DNA of 52,900 bases from Tolypothrix campylonemoides VB511288 (lineage in GTDB: Bacteria; Cyanobacteriota; Cyanobacteriia; Cyanobacteriales; Nostocaceae): NCBI GenBank assembly GCA_000828075.3, contig JXCB02000039.1, forward strand, positions 179,338 to 232,237. Direction: 5' to 3'. A program made the translations under genes and the position numbers. Of the stretch, positions 36,218 to 45,887 are shown in pieces (position 1 is the first letter of the stretch; every line of letters begins with the position of its first letter). The notes under the pieces are model-generated. The model ran no database searches. It was given only the letters and a program-made list of their open reading frames with translations, and had not been told where the DNA came from.

Positions 36218-36726
36218 ACCTAAAAAGAATGTCAACAAGACAATGTGCTTGTGCAGGTGATTTTTGGAAGTAGATTCTTATCTCCACAACACTTATAAAT
36301 TCCGCGTATGCAGGTTATGTCACTCGGTCTATTGTTTGAAACCTCACCATTATAGTAAATAGCTGCAAAATACTGTAGAGTTTCTGTGGCGATGACCAAC
36401 CATGAGAATCATCAGTGGCGATATACTCAAAACCCAGCACTCAAGATTTAGCACACCAAGATTTGGTACGCTATGATGACGCCAGTCTATTTCTGTAGGA
36501 TACTTAACTATAGCTCTAAAGCTGCTGTCGGTAGCTCTAGGCGGGAAACCCTAGACAGAATGTTGCTGCATCTCAAGCAACGTGCTGCGCCTGCCAAGGG
36601 TGCCAACGTGTCTTTCACCATTCTTTACATATTGCAACTATCTCGTTAACTTAAGAGTCCGTTGTAATTTGTACAATGCAGCTGTGACATCGATATTGTC
36701 CAGATTGTGGCTCCTTAAAGAAATTG

Positions 36727-38751
36727 ATGAGCATTTCGACTTCCGTGCTGAGTGAGCTGCTACAGGCTCTACCCAACCTGAGACCTCAAATATATTTCAA
36801 AGCTTCACTAACGGCGCTCTCCCACGCTATGGAAGACCAGGTGTTGGCGGCTACTTTGGAGCAGCCATTGGTCATTGCTAGCTTCCAAAGAGAGCGATTT
36901 TACCGCCAAGAAGCTCATCGCTATCAGCGGCTAGCCCAGCGTAGTAATCAAATATACGTATTATCAGCCCCCGAAACGGATTTTACCAACAGTTCGGAAT
37001 ACTACGAAAAGATAGCCTTTGAACCTGATGATGGCTTAAGTCAAGAGTGGCATTTGGTGGTGATTGCCCAAAACTATGCCACTTGCTTGGTTTGCCGGGA
37101 AAGCATGGGTTCTCTTGCTAAAAATGAGCAACTGCGGGAGATCAGCCCGAGTTTAGATATGGACACGGCGCGAAGGTTTGAAGGAATTTGGACAGCAGAA
37201 CGGGGGGTAAGCCTGAAAGCAGCTGAATTGCTATTGGACAGGATTTTGGTTTACAGACCAGAACTGGTAGATAAAATTGAGCAGGCACGCCACAGGTTTA
37301 GGATAGACGAGCGGCAGAGCGAAACAGGAGTAGTACAGCTCAACGAATATGCTTGCGACATAGATACTGATCCGTTTGTACAGCGCTTGGTGACTTATTT
37401 GCAAGCAAGTCAGTATAAATTGCACAAGGCATATCGTTCCATAGCAGCTCAAGCACGTAAAGAACGCTTAGTCAATACGATTAGTAACGCTATTAGGCGA
37501 TCGCTCGATCCCCATGAAATTCTCCAAGTCGCAACCCAAGAACTTGGACAAAACTTAGGGGCGTGTCGCTGTTTAATCTACCGTGCTCAAGGCACGGATG
37601 CCAAAGCCGTTATTGAACATGAGTTTTTGAAAGGAAGCGTACCATCTCTTCTGGGACAAACCTGGCTGTTGGAGAATAATCTCCTATTTCGGGAAGTGGT
37701 ACTACAAAGCCAAGGGGTTTGTGTAACTGATACTCAGACTGATCCTCGCATTACCTCTTCTAGAGAACTTTGGGAACTTGTGAAAAAGTATGGCATTCGT
37801 TCTTGGCTGATGGAACCAGTATTTTACCAAGGGCGGTTGTTGGGTATCGTTGAACTGCACTACTGCAACGAAAGTTTACACGATTGGCAAGCTGGGGACT
37901 TTGATTTGGTAGAAGCGATCGCCACCCAAGTGGGAGTCGCCCTGATTCAAGCAGAAGCTTATGCTAACCTAGAAGTTTTGAACAAGCAGTTGGAAGCCCT
38001 TGACCGCACCCGCAGCAACTTGATAGCCATCACCGGACACGAACTGCGTACCCCCCTATCTACCATTCAGGTGTGCTTGGAAAGTCTTGCCAGCGAACCG
38101 GATATGTCTCCAGAGTTACGACAGGTCATGCTAGACACTGCTCTTACTGACTCAGAACGGATGCGCAAACTCATACAAGATTTCCTGACACTTTCTAATC
38201 TCGAAAGCGGTCGGGTAGAATGGCATCCAGAATCGCTCAGCTTACAAGAATGTGTGGAACTGTCGCTCAGTCGGATTCGCACCCGGTTTGCCTCCGAAAA
38301 GCTGCCTAAAATTACAACTCAGCTTGCAAAAAACCTGCCTTTGGTTAAAGCAGATGGAGATTGGCTGGTGGAAGTTTTGGCAAAACTGATAGACAACGCT
38401 TGCAAATTTACACCATCAAACGGAGAAATCACCATTAAGGCTGAACGCAATCGCAAGAAGATGGTTGAAGTCACCGTAGCTGACACAGGACGCGGTATTG
38501 AACCACATCTTCTAGAAATCGTTTTTGACCGTTTCTATCAAGAAGAAGGAGCGTTGCGCCGCACCACTGGTGGCACAGGTCTTGGTTTAGCAATTAGCCG
38601 TCAAATTGTCAATGGTTGGGGTGGAGAGATTTGGGCAAAATCAAATGGCAAAAACCAAGGTAGTCAGTTTCACTTTACCATACCCATAGTTGAGGCAAGG
38701 CAAGAGCAAAAGCTGTCACGCCCAAGGAAAGGGAGCAGGGGACAGGGGTAA
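36727..38751 (+). CDS. DICT-GAF sensor histidine kinase
   Basis: 674 aa from ATG 36727; a TTG one codon earlier is possible. The N-terminal about 165 residues match the DICT sensory domain found with light and two-component proteins. A GAF domain follows (about 255-415: LVNTISNAIRRSLDPHEILQ to GVALIQAEAYANLE). HisKA has phosphoacceptor His in ITGHELRTPLSTIQ; HATPase has the N box LIDNACKFTP, VADTGRGIEP, DRFYQ and GGTGLGLAIS. No membrane span, so it is cytoplasmic. No response regulator adjoins it; the partner is unknown. Confidence 0.92.
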   Translation: MSISTSVLSELLQALPNLRPQIYFKASLTALSHAMEDQVLAATLEQPLVIASFQRERFYRQEAHRYQRLAQRSNQIYVLSAPETDFTNSSEYYEKIAFEPDDGLSQEWHLVVIAQNYATCLVCRESMGSLAKNEQLREISPSLDMDTARRFEGIWTAERGVSLKAAELLLDRILVYRPELVDKIEQARHRFRIDERQSETGVVQLNEYACDIDTDPFVQRLVTYLQASQYKLHKAYRSIAAQARKERLVNTISNAIRRSLDPHEILQVATQELGQNLGACRCLIYRAQGTDAKAVIEHEFLKGSVPSLLGQTWLLENNLLFREVVLQSQGVCVTDTQTDPRITSSRELWELVKKYGIRSWLMEPVFYQGRLLGIVELHYCNESLHDWQAGDFDLVEAIATQVGVALIQAEAYANLEVLNKQLEALDRTRSNLIAITGHELRTPLSTIQVCLESLASEPDMSPELRQVMLDTALTDSERMRKLIQDFLTLSNLESGRVEWHPESLSLQECVELSLSRIRTRFASEKLPKITTQLAKNLPLVKADGDWLVEVLAKLIDNACKFTPSNGEITIKAERNRKKMVEVTVADTGRGIEPHLLEIVFDRFYQEEGALRRTTGGTGLGLAISRQIVNGWGGEIWAKSNGKNQGSQFHFTIPIVEARQEQKLSRPRKGSRGQG

Positions 38752-39058
38752 TACAAATTCAAAATTCAAAATTCAAAATTCAAAATTAAGAAAGCCTAAG
38801 ATCATCAGGGTTTGGCAGTGTGTATCTGTCGCATTCTTTTTTCAAATTGGGGTAAGAAGCGGTCAGGGGAGAAAACTCTATAAAGAAATTTAGCGGTTTA
38901 GCAGCAGTTATGAGTTTATAGTCAAAAACCTGTGGAATCTAGATTTTTGACTATGGATTATTGACGATTGACTAACAACTGTTACAGACTATGACGCGAT
39001 CGCAACATGACCCTAGTCGCAGTGATAGGATGCCGTAAAAACGTTGAGAGAAAATTTT
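38752..39058. other. Intergenic region upstream of psaD with AATTCAAA tandem
   Basis: About 300 bp. It begins with four and a half AATTCAAA units (38755-38788). The rest is the psaD 5' region; GAGAG lies near the ATG as ribosome-binding site. Light-regulated promoter elements were not identified. Confidence 0.6.
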
Positions 39059-39481
39059 ATGGCAGAAACACTCTCTGGACAGACCCCCATATTTGGTGGC
39101 AGTACTGGCGGCTTGCTGAAAAAAGCAGAAGTGGAAGAAAAGTACGCTATCACTTGGACTAGCCCCAAGGAGCAGCCTTTTGAACTGCCTACAGGCGGTA
39201 CCGCCATTATGCGCCAAGGGGAAAACCTGCTGTATTTGGCTCGTAAGGAATACGGCATCTATCTGGGCGGTCAGGTCTTGCGGAAATTGAAAATCACAAA
39301 CTACAAAGTTTACCGAATTTATCCGAACGGAGAAATTCAGTACATACACCCAGCTGATGGTGTATTCCCAGAAAAAGTCAACCCAGGTCGTGAGAAAGTG
39401 CGCTATCTAGACCGCAATATTGGTAAAAACCCCAGCCCAGCAGCAGTCAAATTTAGCGGTAAAAATACCTTCGACTCTTAG
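39059..39481 (+). CDS. psaD: Photosystem I reaction centre subunit II
   Basis: 140 aa from ATG 39059 ([20 protein letters not shown]), the standard start; the frame extends upstream but without support. The chain [37 protein letters not shown] and [18 protein letters not shown] is PsaD throughout. It is an extrinsic stromal-side subunit that docks ferredoxin and stabilises PsaC. trpE follows in the same direction. A 15-bp-arm hairpin follows the stop at 39501-39539. Confidence 0.98.
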   Translation: MAETLSGQTPIFGGSTGGLLKKAEVEEKYAITWTSPKEQPFELPTGGTAIMRQGENLLYLARKEYGIYLGGQVLRKLKITNYKVYRIYPNGEIQYIHPADGVFPEKVNPGREKVRYLDRNIGKNPSPAAVKFSGKNTFDS

Positions 39482-39500
39482 TAAATAGAGGTCAGCCGTT

Positions 39501-39539
39501 AGCTGTTAGGTATTAGCAATTAGGTAATACCTAACAGCT
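39501..39539 (+). terminator. Hairpin downstream of psaD
   Basis: AGCTGTTAGGTATTA (39501-39515) and its exact complement (39525-39539) around a 9-nt loop. There is no T-tract, so it may stabilise the abundant psaD mRNA 3' end as well as end transcription. Confidence 0.55.
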
Positions 39540-39613
39540 GATGACTGATAACTGATAACTGATGACTGATAACTGATGACTGATGACTGATAACTGATGA
39601 CTGATGACTGACA
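39538..39613. repeat. Heptamer tandem TGATAAC/TGATGAC
   Basis: About ten units of ACTGATA/ACTGATG between psaD and trpE. Similar TCATTAG/TTATTAG heptamers lie at 43572-43610 before purQ. Confidence 0.85.
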
Positions 39614-39809
39614 GCTTTTTATAAAACAGAACAAGAGACCACACAGTAGGAACTTAGTAGAGTTCTGTGCGAGTGGGTGATGAGACTGCGGTTAAGACCT
39701 TGTCCCCCAAGGGGCGAACCAATACTAAAAATTTCTTCCTTACTCAAACTCCACCCCGCAAGTGACGTGGAGTATTCTGAGTTCTGCGTTCTGGATTCTG
39801 ACTCCTTTT

Positions 39810-41336
39810 ATGATATTCCCCGATTTTGACCAGTTTTCCCAGCTAGCATTGCAAGGCAACTTTGTGCCGGTGTATCAAGAATGGGTAGCCGACCTAGATA
39901 CACCAGTATCGGCATGGTATAAAGTATGCGCAGGACAACCATACAGCTTTTTGTTGGAATCGGTAGAAGGTGGGGAAAAACTGGGACGGTATAGCTTTGT
40001 GGGTTGTGATCCGGTGTGGGTTCTAGAAGCAAGAGGCGAATACACCACTCAAACACATCGCGACGGTTCGCAGCTTGTCTTTGAAGGCGATCCCTTTACA
40101 ACATTAGCTAATTGTCTGGAACCATACAAACCCGTCAAATTACCCCAGTTACCGCCAGGAATTGGGGGTTTATTTGGTTTCTGGGGCTATGAATTGATTC
40201 GCTGGATAGAACCACGCGTTCCAGTTTATGAAACTGATGAAAGAAATATCCCAGATGGGTTGTGGATGCAGGTAGACCATCTGTTGATTTTTGACCAGGT
40301 GAAGCGGAAAATTTGGGCAATAGCCTACGCTGATTTGCGTGATCCGCAAGTAGATTTACAAACAGCATATCAACAAGCGTGCGATCGCGTTACCCAAATG
40401 GTGAGCAAGCTCTCTCTCCCTGTGTCACCCCAAAAGACCATAATGGAGTGGACACCACCAGGGACAAACAGAGCAGGAGAAGTAGGGGAAGCACAAGAGT
40501 ACAAAAGTAACTTCACCCGCGCTGAATTTTGTGCCAGTGTCCAAAAAGCAAAAGAGTACATCAAAGCTGGAGATATTTTTCAAGTTGTTATTTCCCAGCG
40601 ACTCACAACAGAATACACTGGCGACTCCTTCGCTCTTTACCGTTCTTTGCGCCAGATTAATCCTTCGCCTTACATGGCTTACTTTCACTTTCAAGATTGG
40701 CAAATTATCGGTTCCAGTCCGGAAGTGATGGTAAAAGCAGAACTAGATTCACAAGCAGAGGTGATAGCAACTGTACGTCCTATCGCTGGGACACGCCCAC
40801 GAGGGAAAACCCCTCACGAAGATGCAGCATTCGTAGACGATTTGCTCAAAGATCCCAAGGAAATTGCTGAGCATGTGATGCTTGTTGATTTGGGACGAAA
40901 TGATTTAGGGCGCGTTTGTCAAAGTGGTACGGTGAGAGTTGATGAATTGATGGTGATTGAGCGCTACTCTCATGTGATGCATATTGTCAGTAATGTTCTA
41001 GGTAAACTAGCACCTGGGAAAACTGCATGGGATTTGCTCAAAGCTTGCTTCCCAGCAGGAACCGTAAGCGGCGCACCCAAGATTCGCGCGATGCAAATCA
41101 TTCATGAGTTAGAACCTAGTCGTCGTGGCGTGTATTCTGGTGTTTACGGACACTACGATTTTGAAGGACAATTGAATACGGCTATAGCAATTCGTACAAT
41201 GGTTCTCCGGAATAATACTGTGAGTGTGCAAGCAGGCGCTGGTTTGGTTGCTGATTCTGATCCTGATAAAGAATATGAAGAAACCTTAAATAAGGCGAGA
41301 GGGCTGCTGGAGGCGATTCGCTGTTTGCGCTCATAA
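39810..41336 (+). CDS. trpE: Anthranilate synthase component I
   Basis: 508 aa from ATG 39810 (MIFPDFDQFSQLAL); 16 upstream in-frame residues come from a repeat and are not counted. The feedback site LLES (SFLLESVEGGEKLGRYSF) is present. The chorismate-binding core has IAGTRPRGKTPHEDA, LVDLGRNDLGRV, FPAGTVSGAPKIRAM and GVYGHYDFEG. It makes anthranilate from chorismate with the glutaminase TrpG encoded elsewhere. It follows psaD, an arrangement I recall from other cyanobacteria. Its last 6 bp overlap the convergent toxin gene. Confidence 0.95.
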   Translation: MIFPDFDQFSQLALQGNFVPVYQEWVADLDTPVSAWYKVCAGQPYSFLLESVEGGEKLGRYSFVGCDPVWVLEARGEYTTQTHRDGSQLVFEGDPFTTLANCLEPYKPVKLPQLPPGIGGLFGFWGYELIRWIEPRVPVYETDERNIPDGLWMQVDHLLIFDQVKRKIWAIAYADLRDPQVDLQTAYQQACDRVTQMVSKLSLPVSPQKTIMEWTPPGTNRAGEVGEAQEYKSNFTRAEFCASVQKAKEYIKAGDIFQVVISQRLTTEYTGDSFALYRSLRQINPSPYMAYFHFQDWQIIGSSPEVMVKAELDSQAEVIATVRPIAGTRPRGKTPHEDAAFVDDLLKDPKEIAEHVMLVDLGRNDLGRVCQSGTVRVDELMVIERYSHVMHIVSNVLGKLAPGKTAWDLLKACFPAGTVSGAPKIRAMQIIHELEPSRRGVYSGVYGHYDFEGQLNTAIAIRTMVLRNNTVSVQAGAGLVADSDPDKEYEETLNKARGLLEAIRCLRS

Positions 41337-41594
41337 GTCGTAGACTTGGCTGCGGTGAGCAATTGTTTCTACTAACACCTGCATACCTTCATCGTCTATC
41401 GAGTAGATGACTCGATAGTCACCAATTCGATAGCGGTAGTAACCAGAATAGTTTCCCTTTAAAGGTTTAATATTTGGGTGCAGGCGAGGATTTTGCTCTA
41501 GTTGTTCTAAACATCTAGCAATCTTTTTGGCAAGCGCCTTGTCTGCTGTAGCATAGAATTCCTGAGCATCAGGATACAAGATAACTTCATACAT
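41331..41594 (-). CDS. RelE/ParE-family toxin
   Basis: 87 aa. MYEVILYPDAQEFYATADKA, LEQNPRLHPNIKPLKGNYSG and YYRYRIGDYRVIYSIDDEG are a clear RelE-type toxin; RYRIGDYRVIY is the family core. RelE-like toxins cut mRNA in the ribosome A-site. It overlaps its antitoxin by 8 bp and its stop overlaps the end of trpE (41331-41336). Confidence 0.9.
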   Translation of the reverse strand: MYEVILYPDAQEFYATADKALAKKIARCLEQLEQNPRLHPNIKPLKGNYSGYYRYRIGDYRVIYSIDDEGMQVLVETIAHRSQVYDL

Positions 41595-41880
41595 CAGAGC
41601 GAATCGCTCTCCAATTAACTAAGTGAGCCTTGGAGGTTGTTTCTCGATTCTTCTTAATCTTTTCTAAAAGACCAGGAATTTTCAAAAGTTCCTCAGTTGC
41701 TTCCTCACTCTCCTTATCTGCTAGGTAAGCTACAAAGTCAGCAACGACTTGCAGACGCTCCAGAGATAGCTGTTTGAGAGAGTGATTGATTTTTTCTTGC
41801 ATTTCAATCGCTTCAGCAAGGGCGATCGCCTCCGTGTTCTCTTGTGTGTCGTTTTCAGTCGTCTTAATTGTGTCTTCCAT
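41587..41880 (-). CDS. Antitoxin of the RelE-type module
   Basis: 97 aa. The acidic N-terminus is followed by a helical part (INHSLKQLSLERLQVVADFV AYLADKE region) and a toxin-wrapping tail, KAHLVNWRAIRSDV. This shape recurs in cyanobacterial antitoxins placed before RelE toxins. No clear ribbon-helix-helix motif is seen. It is the first gene of the pair. Confidence 0.8.
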   Translation of the reverse strand: MEDTIKTTENDTQENTEAIALAEAIEMQEKINHSLKQLSLERLQVVADFVAYLADKESEEATEELLKIPGLLEKIKKNRETTSKAHLVNWRAIRSDV

Positions 41881-41913
41881 TGCACAAACCTCAGATGTGA
41901 CTACTATTGTCTC

Positions 41914-42600
41914 TCAAATTTCTGGTTCAATTCCCGCCGCCTTAAGTTGTGCAGCCAATCGTTCTGCTCGTTCCGAACCCCAAAGCAAAAGATTGCCATT
42001 TTCATCCCACCACCGCAGCCAATAACCTGTACAATTCTCTCTGGTTCCTTGCCATATCCCCAGAAATAACCCCATTTCAGCAATCCAGTAACCATTATCA
42101 GCATCAGAGTTTCGTAGCTGATATCGTTTGGAATCATCCAATTGATAAACTTCGAGTTCCCCTGTATCTGGTTCAAAAATGACGTAATTGGGAACCTCTA
42201 AGACTTGCTCATAAAAAAACCACTTCCCTGGAGGATAGGTAGGCTTACTGGAATATTCCCCGCCTTCAGTGTCACCAATGAATTCCATGACAATCACTGG
42301 AATATCGCCTTGAAGTTGAGGGGTATAGCTGCGTTTGACTTCCTCGCGCGATACTCGAATAGAACGCACGTAAGCCCAATCTGGGGCTTTCACCACTATC
42401 TTTTGATTCACAGTAGCGCAAATGCCGTAGTTTGTGGTAATAAGGGCGTTAGCTGGTAACTTACCTGCAACTTGTAAACTTTCGGTTAAGGCTGCGGCAA
42501 GAGAAGGCTGATTAATATTGTCCACTGGTTCCGAGTCTAAAACAAAGTCATCTGGTAGCTTTTCCCAGGTAATTTCGTATTTGGCGGTACTGGCTAACAT
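41914..42600 (-). CDS. Uma2-family protein (second copy)
   Basis: 228 aa. The Uma2/DUF820 pattern is present: IPVIVMEFIGDTEGGEYSSK, WFFYEQVLEVPNYVIFEPDT and LEVYQL, ending with a helical stretch typical of longer Uma2 proteins (SERAERLAAQLKAAGIEPEI). It is distant from the copies at 1953 and 48686. It lies 33 bp before the antitoxin gene on the same strand. Confidence 0.8.
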   Translation of the reverse strand: MLASTAKYEITWEKLPDDFVLDSEPVDNINQPSLAAALTESLQVAGKLPANALITTNYGICATVNQKIVVKAPDWAYVRSIRVSREEVKRSYTPQLQGDIPVIVMEFIGDTEGGEYSSKPTYPPGKWFFYEQVLEVPNYVIFEPDTGELEVYQLDDSKRYQLRNSDADNGYWIAEMGLFLGIWQGTRENCTGYWLRWWDENGNLLLWGSERAERLAAQLKAAGIEPEI

Positions 42601-42896
42601 GGCAAGGGGCGGAAATCTTTAGCTTTAATCTAGCGCCTGAGGGTGAAGAGTCAGAGGTGCGAACTGACTGTACTAGGAGCAAAGCTTACCTTTGGCAACC
42701 AACTCTCATCAATTGCTTACTCAAGATAGTGAGTGGTTCTCCTTTATGGACGAAGGGCGATCGCCCCTTTTGTTGAAATCTTAAAGACGCAAAAAAAACT
42801 TGGTTTCTTTGCGTCTTTGCGACGCCAGAGCCGACACGAGGGAAACCCTCCTGCAGCGCTGGCTCGTCTTTGCGCGAAATAATCCTAAGTTAGCAA
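42601..42896. other. Intergenic region with 48-bp repeat copy
   Basis: About 300 bp. Contents: the repeat at 42821-42868 set inside TTTGCGTCTTTGC words. No gene. Confidence 0.55.
42821..42868. repeat. 48-bp GC-rich dispersed repeat (copy c, inverted)
   Basis: Read on the minus strand it starts GACGAGCCAGCGC and ends CTCTGGCGTC, the same ends as copies a, b and d, with GGAGGGTTTCCCTC in the middle. Confidence 0.75.
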
Positions 42897-43571
42897 CTAC
42901 ACCAAAGCCGCCACTTTCTCCAACAACCCCTGGAACAACTTCAACCCATCGCTACCGCCCAACATCGGGTCAGACGCCCTTTCTGGATGGGGCATCATTC
43001 CTAACACATTGCCCGTAGAATTGCAAATCCCAGCAATGTTATTCACTGAGCCGTTAAGGTTATCTCCCTCGTAGCGAAACAACACTTGATTGTTATCTTC
43101 AAGTTCTGATAACGTAGCTGCATCAGCGTAAAATTGTCCCTCTCCGTGAGCAATAGGCAAAGTGATAATTTCCCCTTCTTGATAACCTTGCGTCCAAGGA
43201 AGATCTGTGCGCTCAACTTTAACAGGAACGCGATCGCAAATAAAATGCAAATCCCGATTTTTTACCAACGCTCCTGGTAACAATCCTGCTTCAGTTAATA
43301 CCTGGAAACCGTTACAAATACCGAGGACAGGTTTGCCCTTTTGAGAGTGTGCTACTACTTGCTGCATAACAGGTGAAAATCGTGCGATCGCACCACAGCG
43401 CAAATAATCGCCGTAGCTAAAACCACCTGGTATAATAATGATATCCAAATCAGAAATATCAGTTTCTTGATGCCAAACCATGCGAGTCGGTTGCCCCAAC
43501 AAGTCTCTTGTCACGTAAGCAACATCGCGATCGCAATTAGAACCCGGAAAAACAACAACCCCAAATTTCAT
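42897..43571 (-). CDS. purQ: Phosphoribosylformylglycinamidine synthase subunit PurQ
   Basis: 224 aa from ATG 43571 (MKFGVVVFPGSNCDRDVAYV). It is the glutaminase: nucleophile Cys in GICNGFQVL, His in IAHGEGQF and the PHPERAS motif. It supplies ammonia to PurL for the fourth step of purine synthesis, with PurS as the third subunit. purS lies upstream on the same strand, separated by 150 bp holding a heptamer tandem and a palindromic repeat. Confidence 0.95.
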   Translation of the reverse strand: MKFGVVVFPGSNCDRDVAYVTRDLLGQPTRMVWHQETDISDLDIIIIPGGFSYGDYLRCGAIARFSPVMQQVVAHSQKGKPVLGICNGFQVLTEAGLLPGALVKNRDLHFICDRVPVKVERTDLPWTQGYQEGEIITLPIAHGEGQFYADAATLSELEDNNQVLFRYEGDNLNGSVNNIAGICNSTGNVLGMMPHPERASDPMLGGSDGLKLFQGLLEKVAALV

Positions 43572-43722
43572 GTTATTAGTCATTAATCATTAGTTATTAG
43601 TCATTAGTGAGACCAGTGCTGCGGGAGGGTTTCCCTCCGCAGGCATCTGGCGAACCCGAAGGGTCATTAGTCATAGCATTTTAAACTAGGGACAAAAGAC
43701 CAATGACTCTTGCTTTGTTGCC
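43572..43722. repeat. Heptamer tandem and GC-rich palindromic repeat between purS and purQ
   Basis: TTATTAG/TCATTAG units (43572-43610) are followed by a palindromic insert (43611-43657, GCGGGAGGGTTTCCCTCCGC core) and more TCATTAG. The insert ends resemble the CTGGCG family. It splits what is probably a purS-purQ operon. Confidence 0.7.
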
Positions 43723-44001
43723 TTAATACACTCCCGTTTGTGACTCAACCTCGGTCAAATCAAAGTGATAATTTTCTATAACTGGATTTGCAAGCATTTG
43801 GTCACACATCCGATCTAGGTTCTGACGGGCTGTACCTTCATCGGTTGAGGTGAGAGTTAATTCAATGTACTTGCCGATCCGCACCTGCTCAACATTATCG
43901 TATCCCAATTGCTTCAGCCCAGATTGGACTGCTACACCAGCAGGATCGAGAACTGAAGGACGCAGAGTGACAAAAATTTTGGCTAGATACTTCCTTTGCA
44001 C
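43723..44001 (-). CDS. purS: Phosphoribosylformylglycinamidine synthase subunit PurS
   Basis: 92 aa from a GTG start at 44001 (MQRKYLAKIFVTLRPSVLDP). AGVAVQSGLKQLGYDNVEQV and GKYIELTL are the PurS core. It bridges PurQ and PurL in the small-subunit form of the complex. It is the upstream neighbour of purQ and divergent from zur. Confidence 0.93.
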   Translation of the reverse strand: MQRKYLAKIFVTLRPSVLDPAGVAVQSGLKQLGYDNVEQVRIGKYIELTLTSTDEGTARQNLDRMCDQMLANPVIENYHFDLTEVESQTGVY

Positions 44002-44146
44002 TGGCTTAAGCTGAATACTGCTACGCTCATACTATATCTTTCTGTCCCAACTAGGGGACAATAAGACAACAAGTCATTAGAGTGAAGCTAGAAGTCAGCC
44101 AAGAAAACATTTTCAACTTTAAATTGGCGTTTTTTTACTATTGTCT

Positions 44147-44545
44147 ATGAGAGCCATACGCACCCGCAGTCAAGAGCGTATTTTAACACTGCTTAAAACC
44201 ATCAAACAAGGCATTTCTGCCCAAGATATTTACGTGGAATTACGTAACCGTAACCAAAACATGGGTTTAGCAACAGTATACCGCTCATTAGAAGCCTTAA
44301 AACTTGAAGGCATGGTGCAAGTGCGGACATTGGCTAACGGTGAAGCCCTTTATAGCTTAGCGCAGCAAGACAAGCACCACTTGACCTGTCTGCAATGCGG
44401 TGCTTCGATTCCGATTAATCAATGCCCTGTCCATGACCTAGAAGTTCAGTTGCAATCGACACATAAATTTAAGATTTTTTATCATACTCTCGAGTTTTTC
44501 GGTTTGTGCAACCAATGCCAGTTAGCTCAAGCTGCTGGGGAATAA
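44147..44545 (+). CDS. zur: Fur-family regulator, FurB/Zur type
   Basis: 132 aa from ATG 44147 (MRAIRTRSQERILTLLKTIK); a TTG two codons earlier is possible. The winged helix has LATVYRSLEALKLEGMV. Metal sites: HHLTCLQCG and LCNQCQ give the structural Cys4 zinc site, with CPVH and HTLEF residues for regulatory binding. The sequence and length fit the FurB/Zur of Anabaena better than FurA or PerR, by memory. It should repress zinc uptake genes when zinc is high. It is divergent from purS. Confidence 0.78.
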   Translation: MRAIRTRSQERILTLLKTIKQGISAQDIYVELRNRNQNMGLATVYRSLEALKLEGMVQVRTLANGEALYSLAQQDKHHLTCLQCGASIPINQCPVHDLEVQLQSTHKFKIFYHTLEFFGLCNQCQLAQAAGE

Positions 44546-44849
44546 GAGAAAGTAGGGAGTTCACGGGGACTGGGGACTAGGGATTAGGGACTGGGGATTG
44601 GGAGGAATTGAGAACCGAGATTGTACTCCGCCCTATTCCAGTGATTGGGACTTTTTAATTGGGATTTGGGACTCCAACCCAATCCCCAATCCCGTCGCAC
44701 CAAAGAAATCCGCCTTCTTTGTAAGTAAGGCGGAATCTCCTCAGCACGACTTGATAAGGACAAATCAATTCATAAGGTTACGGCATTCAAAATTTAAAAG
44801 CTAAAAGTCTCTCCCTCACTCCCTCACTCCCTCCCTCCCTCCCTCTTTC
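44546..44849. other. Convergent intergenic region with heptamer and CCCT repeats
   Basis: It holds GGGGACT-type heptamers (44559-44602), an 8-bp hairpin TCCGCCTT/AAGGCGGA (44709-44734) that may end both converging transcripts, and a CCCTCACT/CCCTC tandem (44813-44846). Confidence 0.6.
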
Positions 44850-45857
44850 CTAGCTAGCGTGATTATTATTCACAGGGGGCATTTCTTTTGAAAACAAGGG
44901 GTTTGACTCAGTTTGATTATCTGAGACAATCGAGCGTATACCTTCCAAAGTGGCGGGAATCGTGCGCGGATCCATAAACATGACCTTACTGCTATCACTC
45001 TTGCCAATTGTCGCACCCATATCTAAGTAGCCTAAGGCAAACAGAACTTCTAAAGCTTGGTAAGCAGAAGGGTTTGTTTTGATTTTTTGGGCAATAATGT
45101 CCGCAGATTCAGCGATCGCTTGTGCCTTAAGAACCTGCTGCTGGCGTTCGGCTTGTGCTTTGAGAATTATGGCTTTTTGTTCAGCTTCTGCTTGCAAAAT
45201 GACGGCTTTTTGACGCGCTTCTGCGTCCAGAACTTGGGCATCAGCTCTACCTTTGGCGCTATTGACAGCTGCTTCGCGATCGCCTTCTGAAGTCAAAATC
45301 GCCGCCCGTTTGCGCCGTTCCGCTGACATTTGCAATTCCATCGACTCCCTAACTGCTTGTGAGGGAATAATATCCCGCAGTTCCACCCGTGTGACTTTTA
45401 CGCCCCAAGGGTCGGTTGCAACGTCCAATTCGTGCAGTAGAATTTCATTAATTTGAGAACGGGCGGTAAAAGTTTCATCAAGTTCCAGTTTGCCCATTTC
45501 CGCACGAATTTGAGTCAGCACCAAATTCTCCATTGCCGTCCGGAGATTTTCCACTTTGTAGTAAGCTTTCTCCATATCGACAATGCGCCAATAAACCACA
45601 GCATCAACAGTAATTGAGACATTATCGCGGGTAATACTCTGTTGTGGAGGAATATCTATGACTTTTTCCCGAATCGTCTCCCGGAAGACGACTCTATCTA
45701 CAACAGGAACGATAAAGTTAAGCCCTGGTTCTAACTTTTTGTTATAGCTTCCCAAACGTTCCACCAAAGCTTCATTACCCTGATTCACAACTTTCACAGA
45801 ACCTGCTATAGCAGAACCGCCTAAAGCTAATAAAACAAGTAAAAAGAACTGTTCCAT
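44850..45857 (-). CDS. SPFH/Band 7 (slipin, stomatin-like) protein
   Basis: 335 aa. An N-terminal membrane anchor ([16 protein letters not shown]) is followed by a Band 7 domain ([20 protein letters not shown] to [15 protein letters not shown]). A long alanine/glutamate coiled coil (about 195-265) drives oligomerisation. Such proteins form large membrane rings. The NfeD gene lies 30 bp upstream, the classic slipin-NfeD pair. Confidence 0.92.
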   Translation of the reverse strand: MEQFFLLVLLALGGSAIAGSVKVVNQGNEALVERLGSYNKKLEPGLNFIVPVVDRVVFRETIREKVIDIPPQQSITRDNVSITVDAVVYWRIVDMEKAYYKVENLRTAMENLVLTQIRAEMGKLELDETFTARSQINEILLHELDVATDPWGVKVTRVELRDIIPSQAVRESMELQMSAERRKRAAILTSEGDREAAVNSAKGRADAQVLDAEARQKAVILQAEAEQKAIILKAQAERQQQVLKAQAIAESADIIAQKIKTNPSAYQALEVLFALGYLDMGATIGKSDSSKVMFMDPRTIPATLEGIRSIVSDNQTESNPLFSKEMPPVNNNHAS

Positions 45858-45887
45858 AATAAATTTTCCAATTTTTTAATTAAGCAA

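Larger units (their letters stand above)
35163..36726. other. 1.5-kb intergenic region rich in nested repeats
   Basis: No credible gene. It contains a 128-bp GC-rich palindromic element (35310-35437) and a 137-bp MITE-like unit (36081-36217) that itself holds a copy of the 49-bp element. The rest is AT-rich. Two overlapping minus-strand frames of 76 and 92 codons at 35223-35509 are repeat translations. Confidence 0.6.

Noticed and set aside
39762-39809. Longer N-terminus for trpE from 39762
   Set aside because: The extra 16 residues come from a TTCTGAGTTCTG-type repeat; ATG 39810 matches the usual TrpE start.
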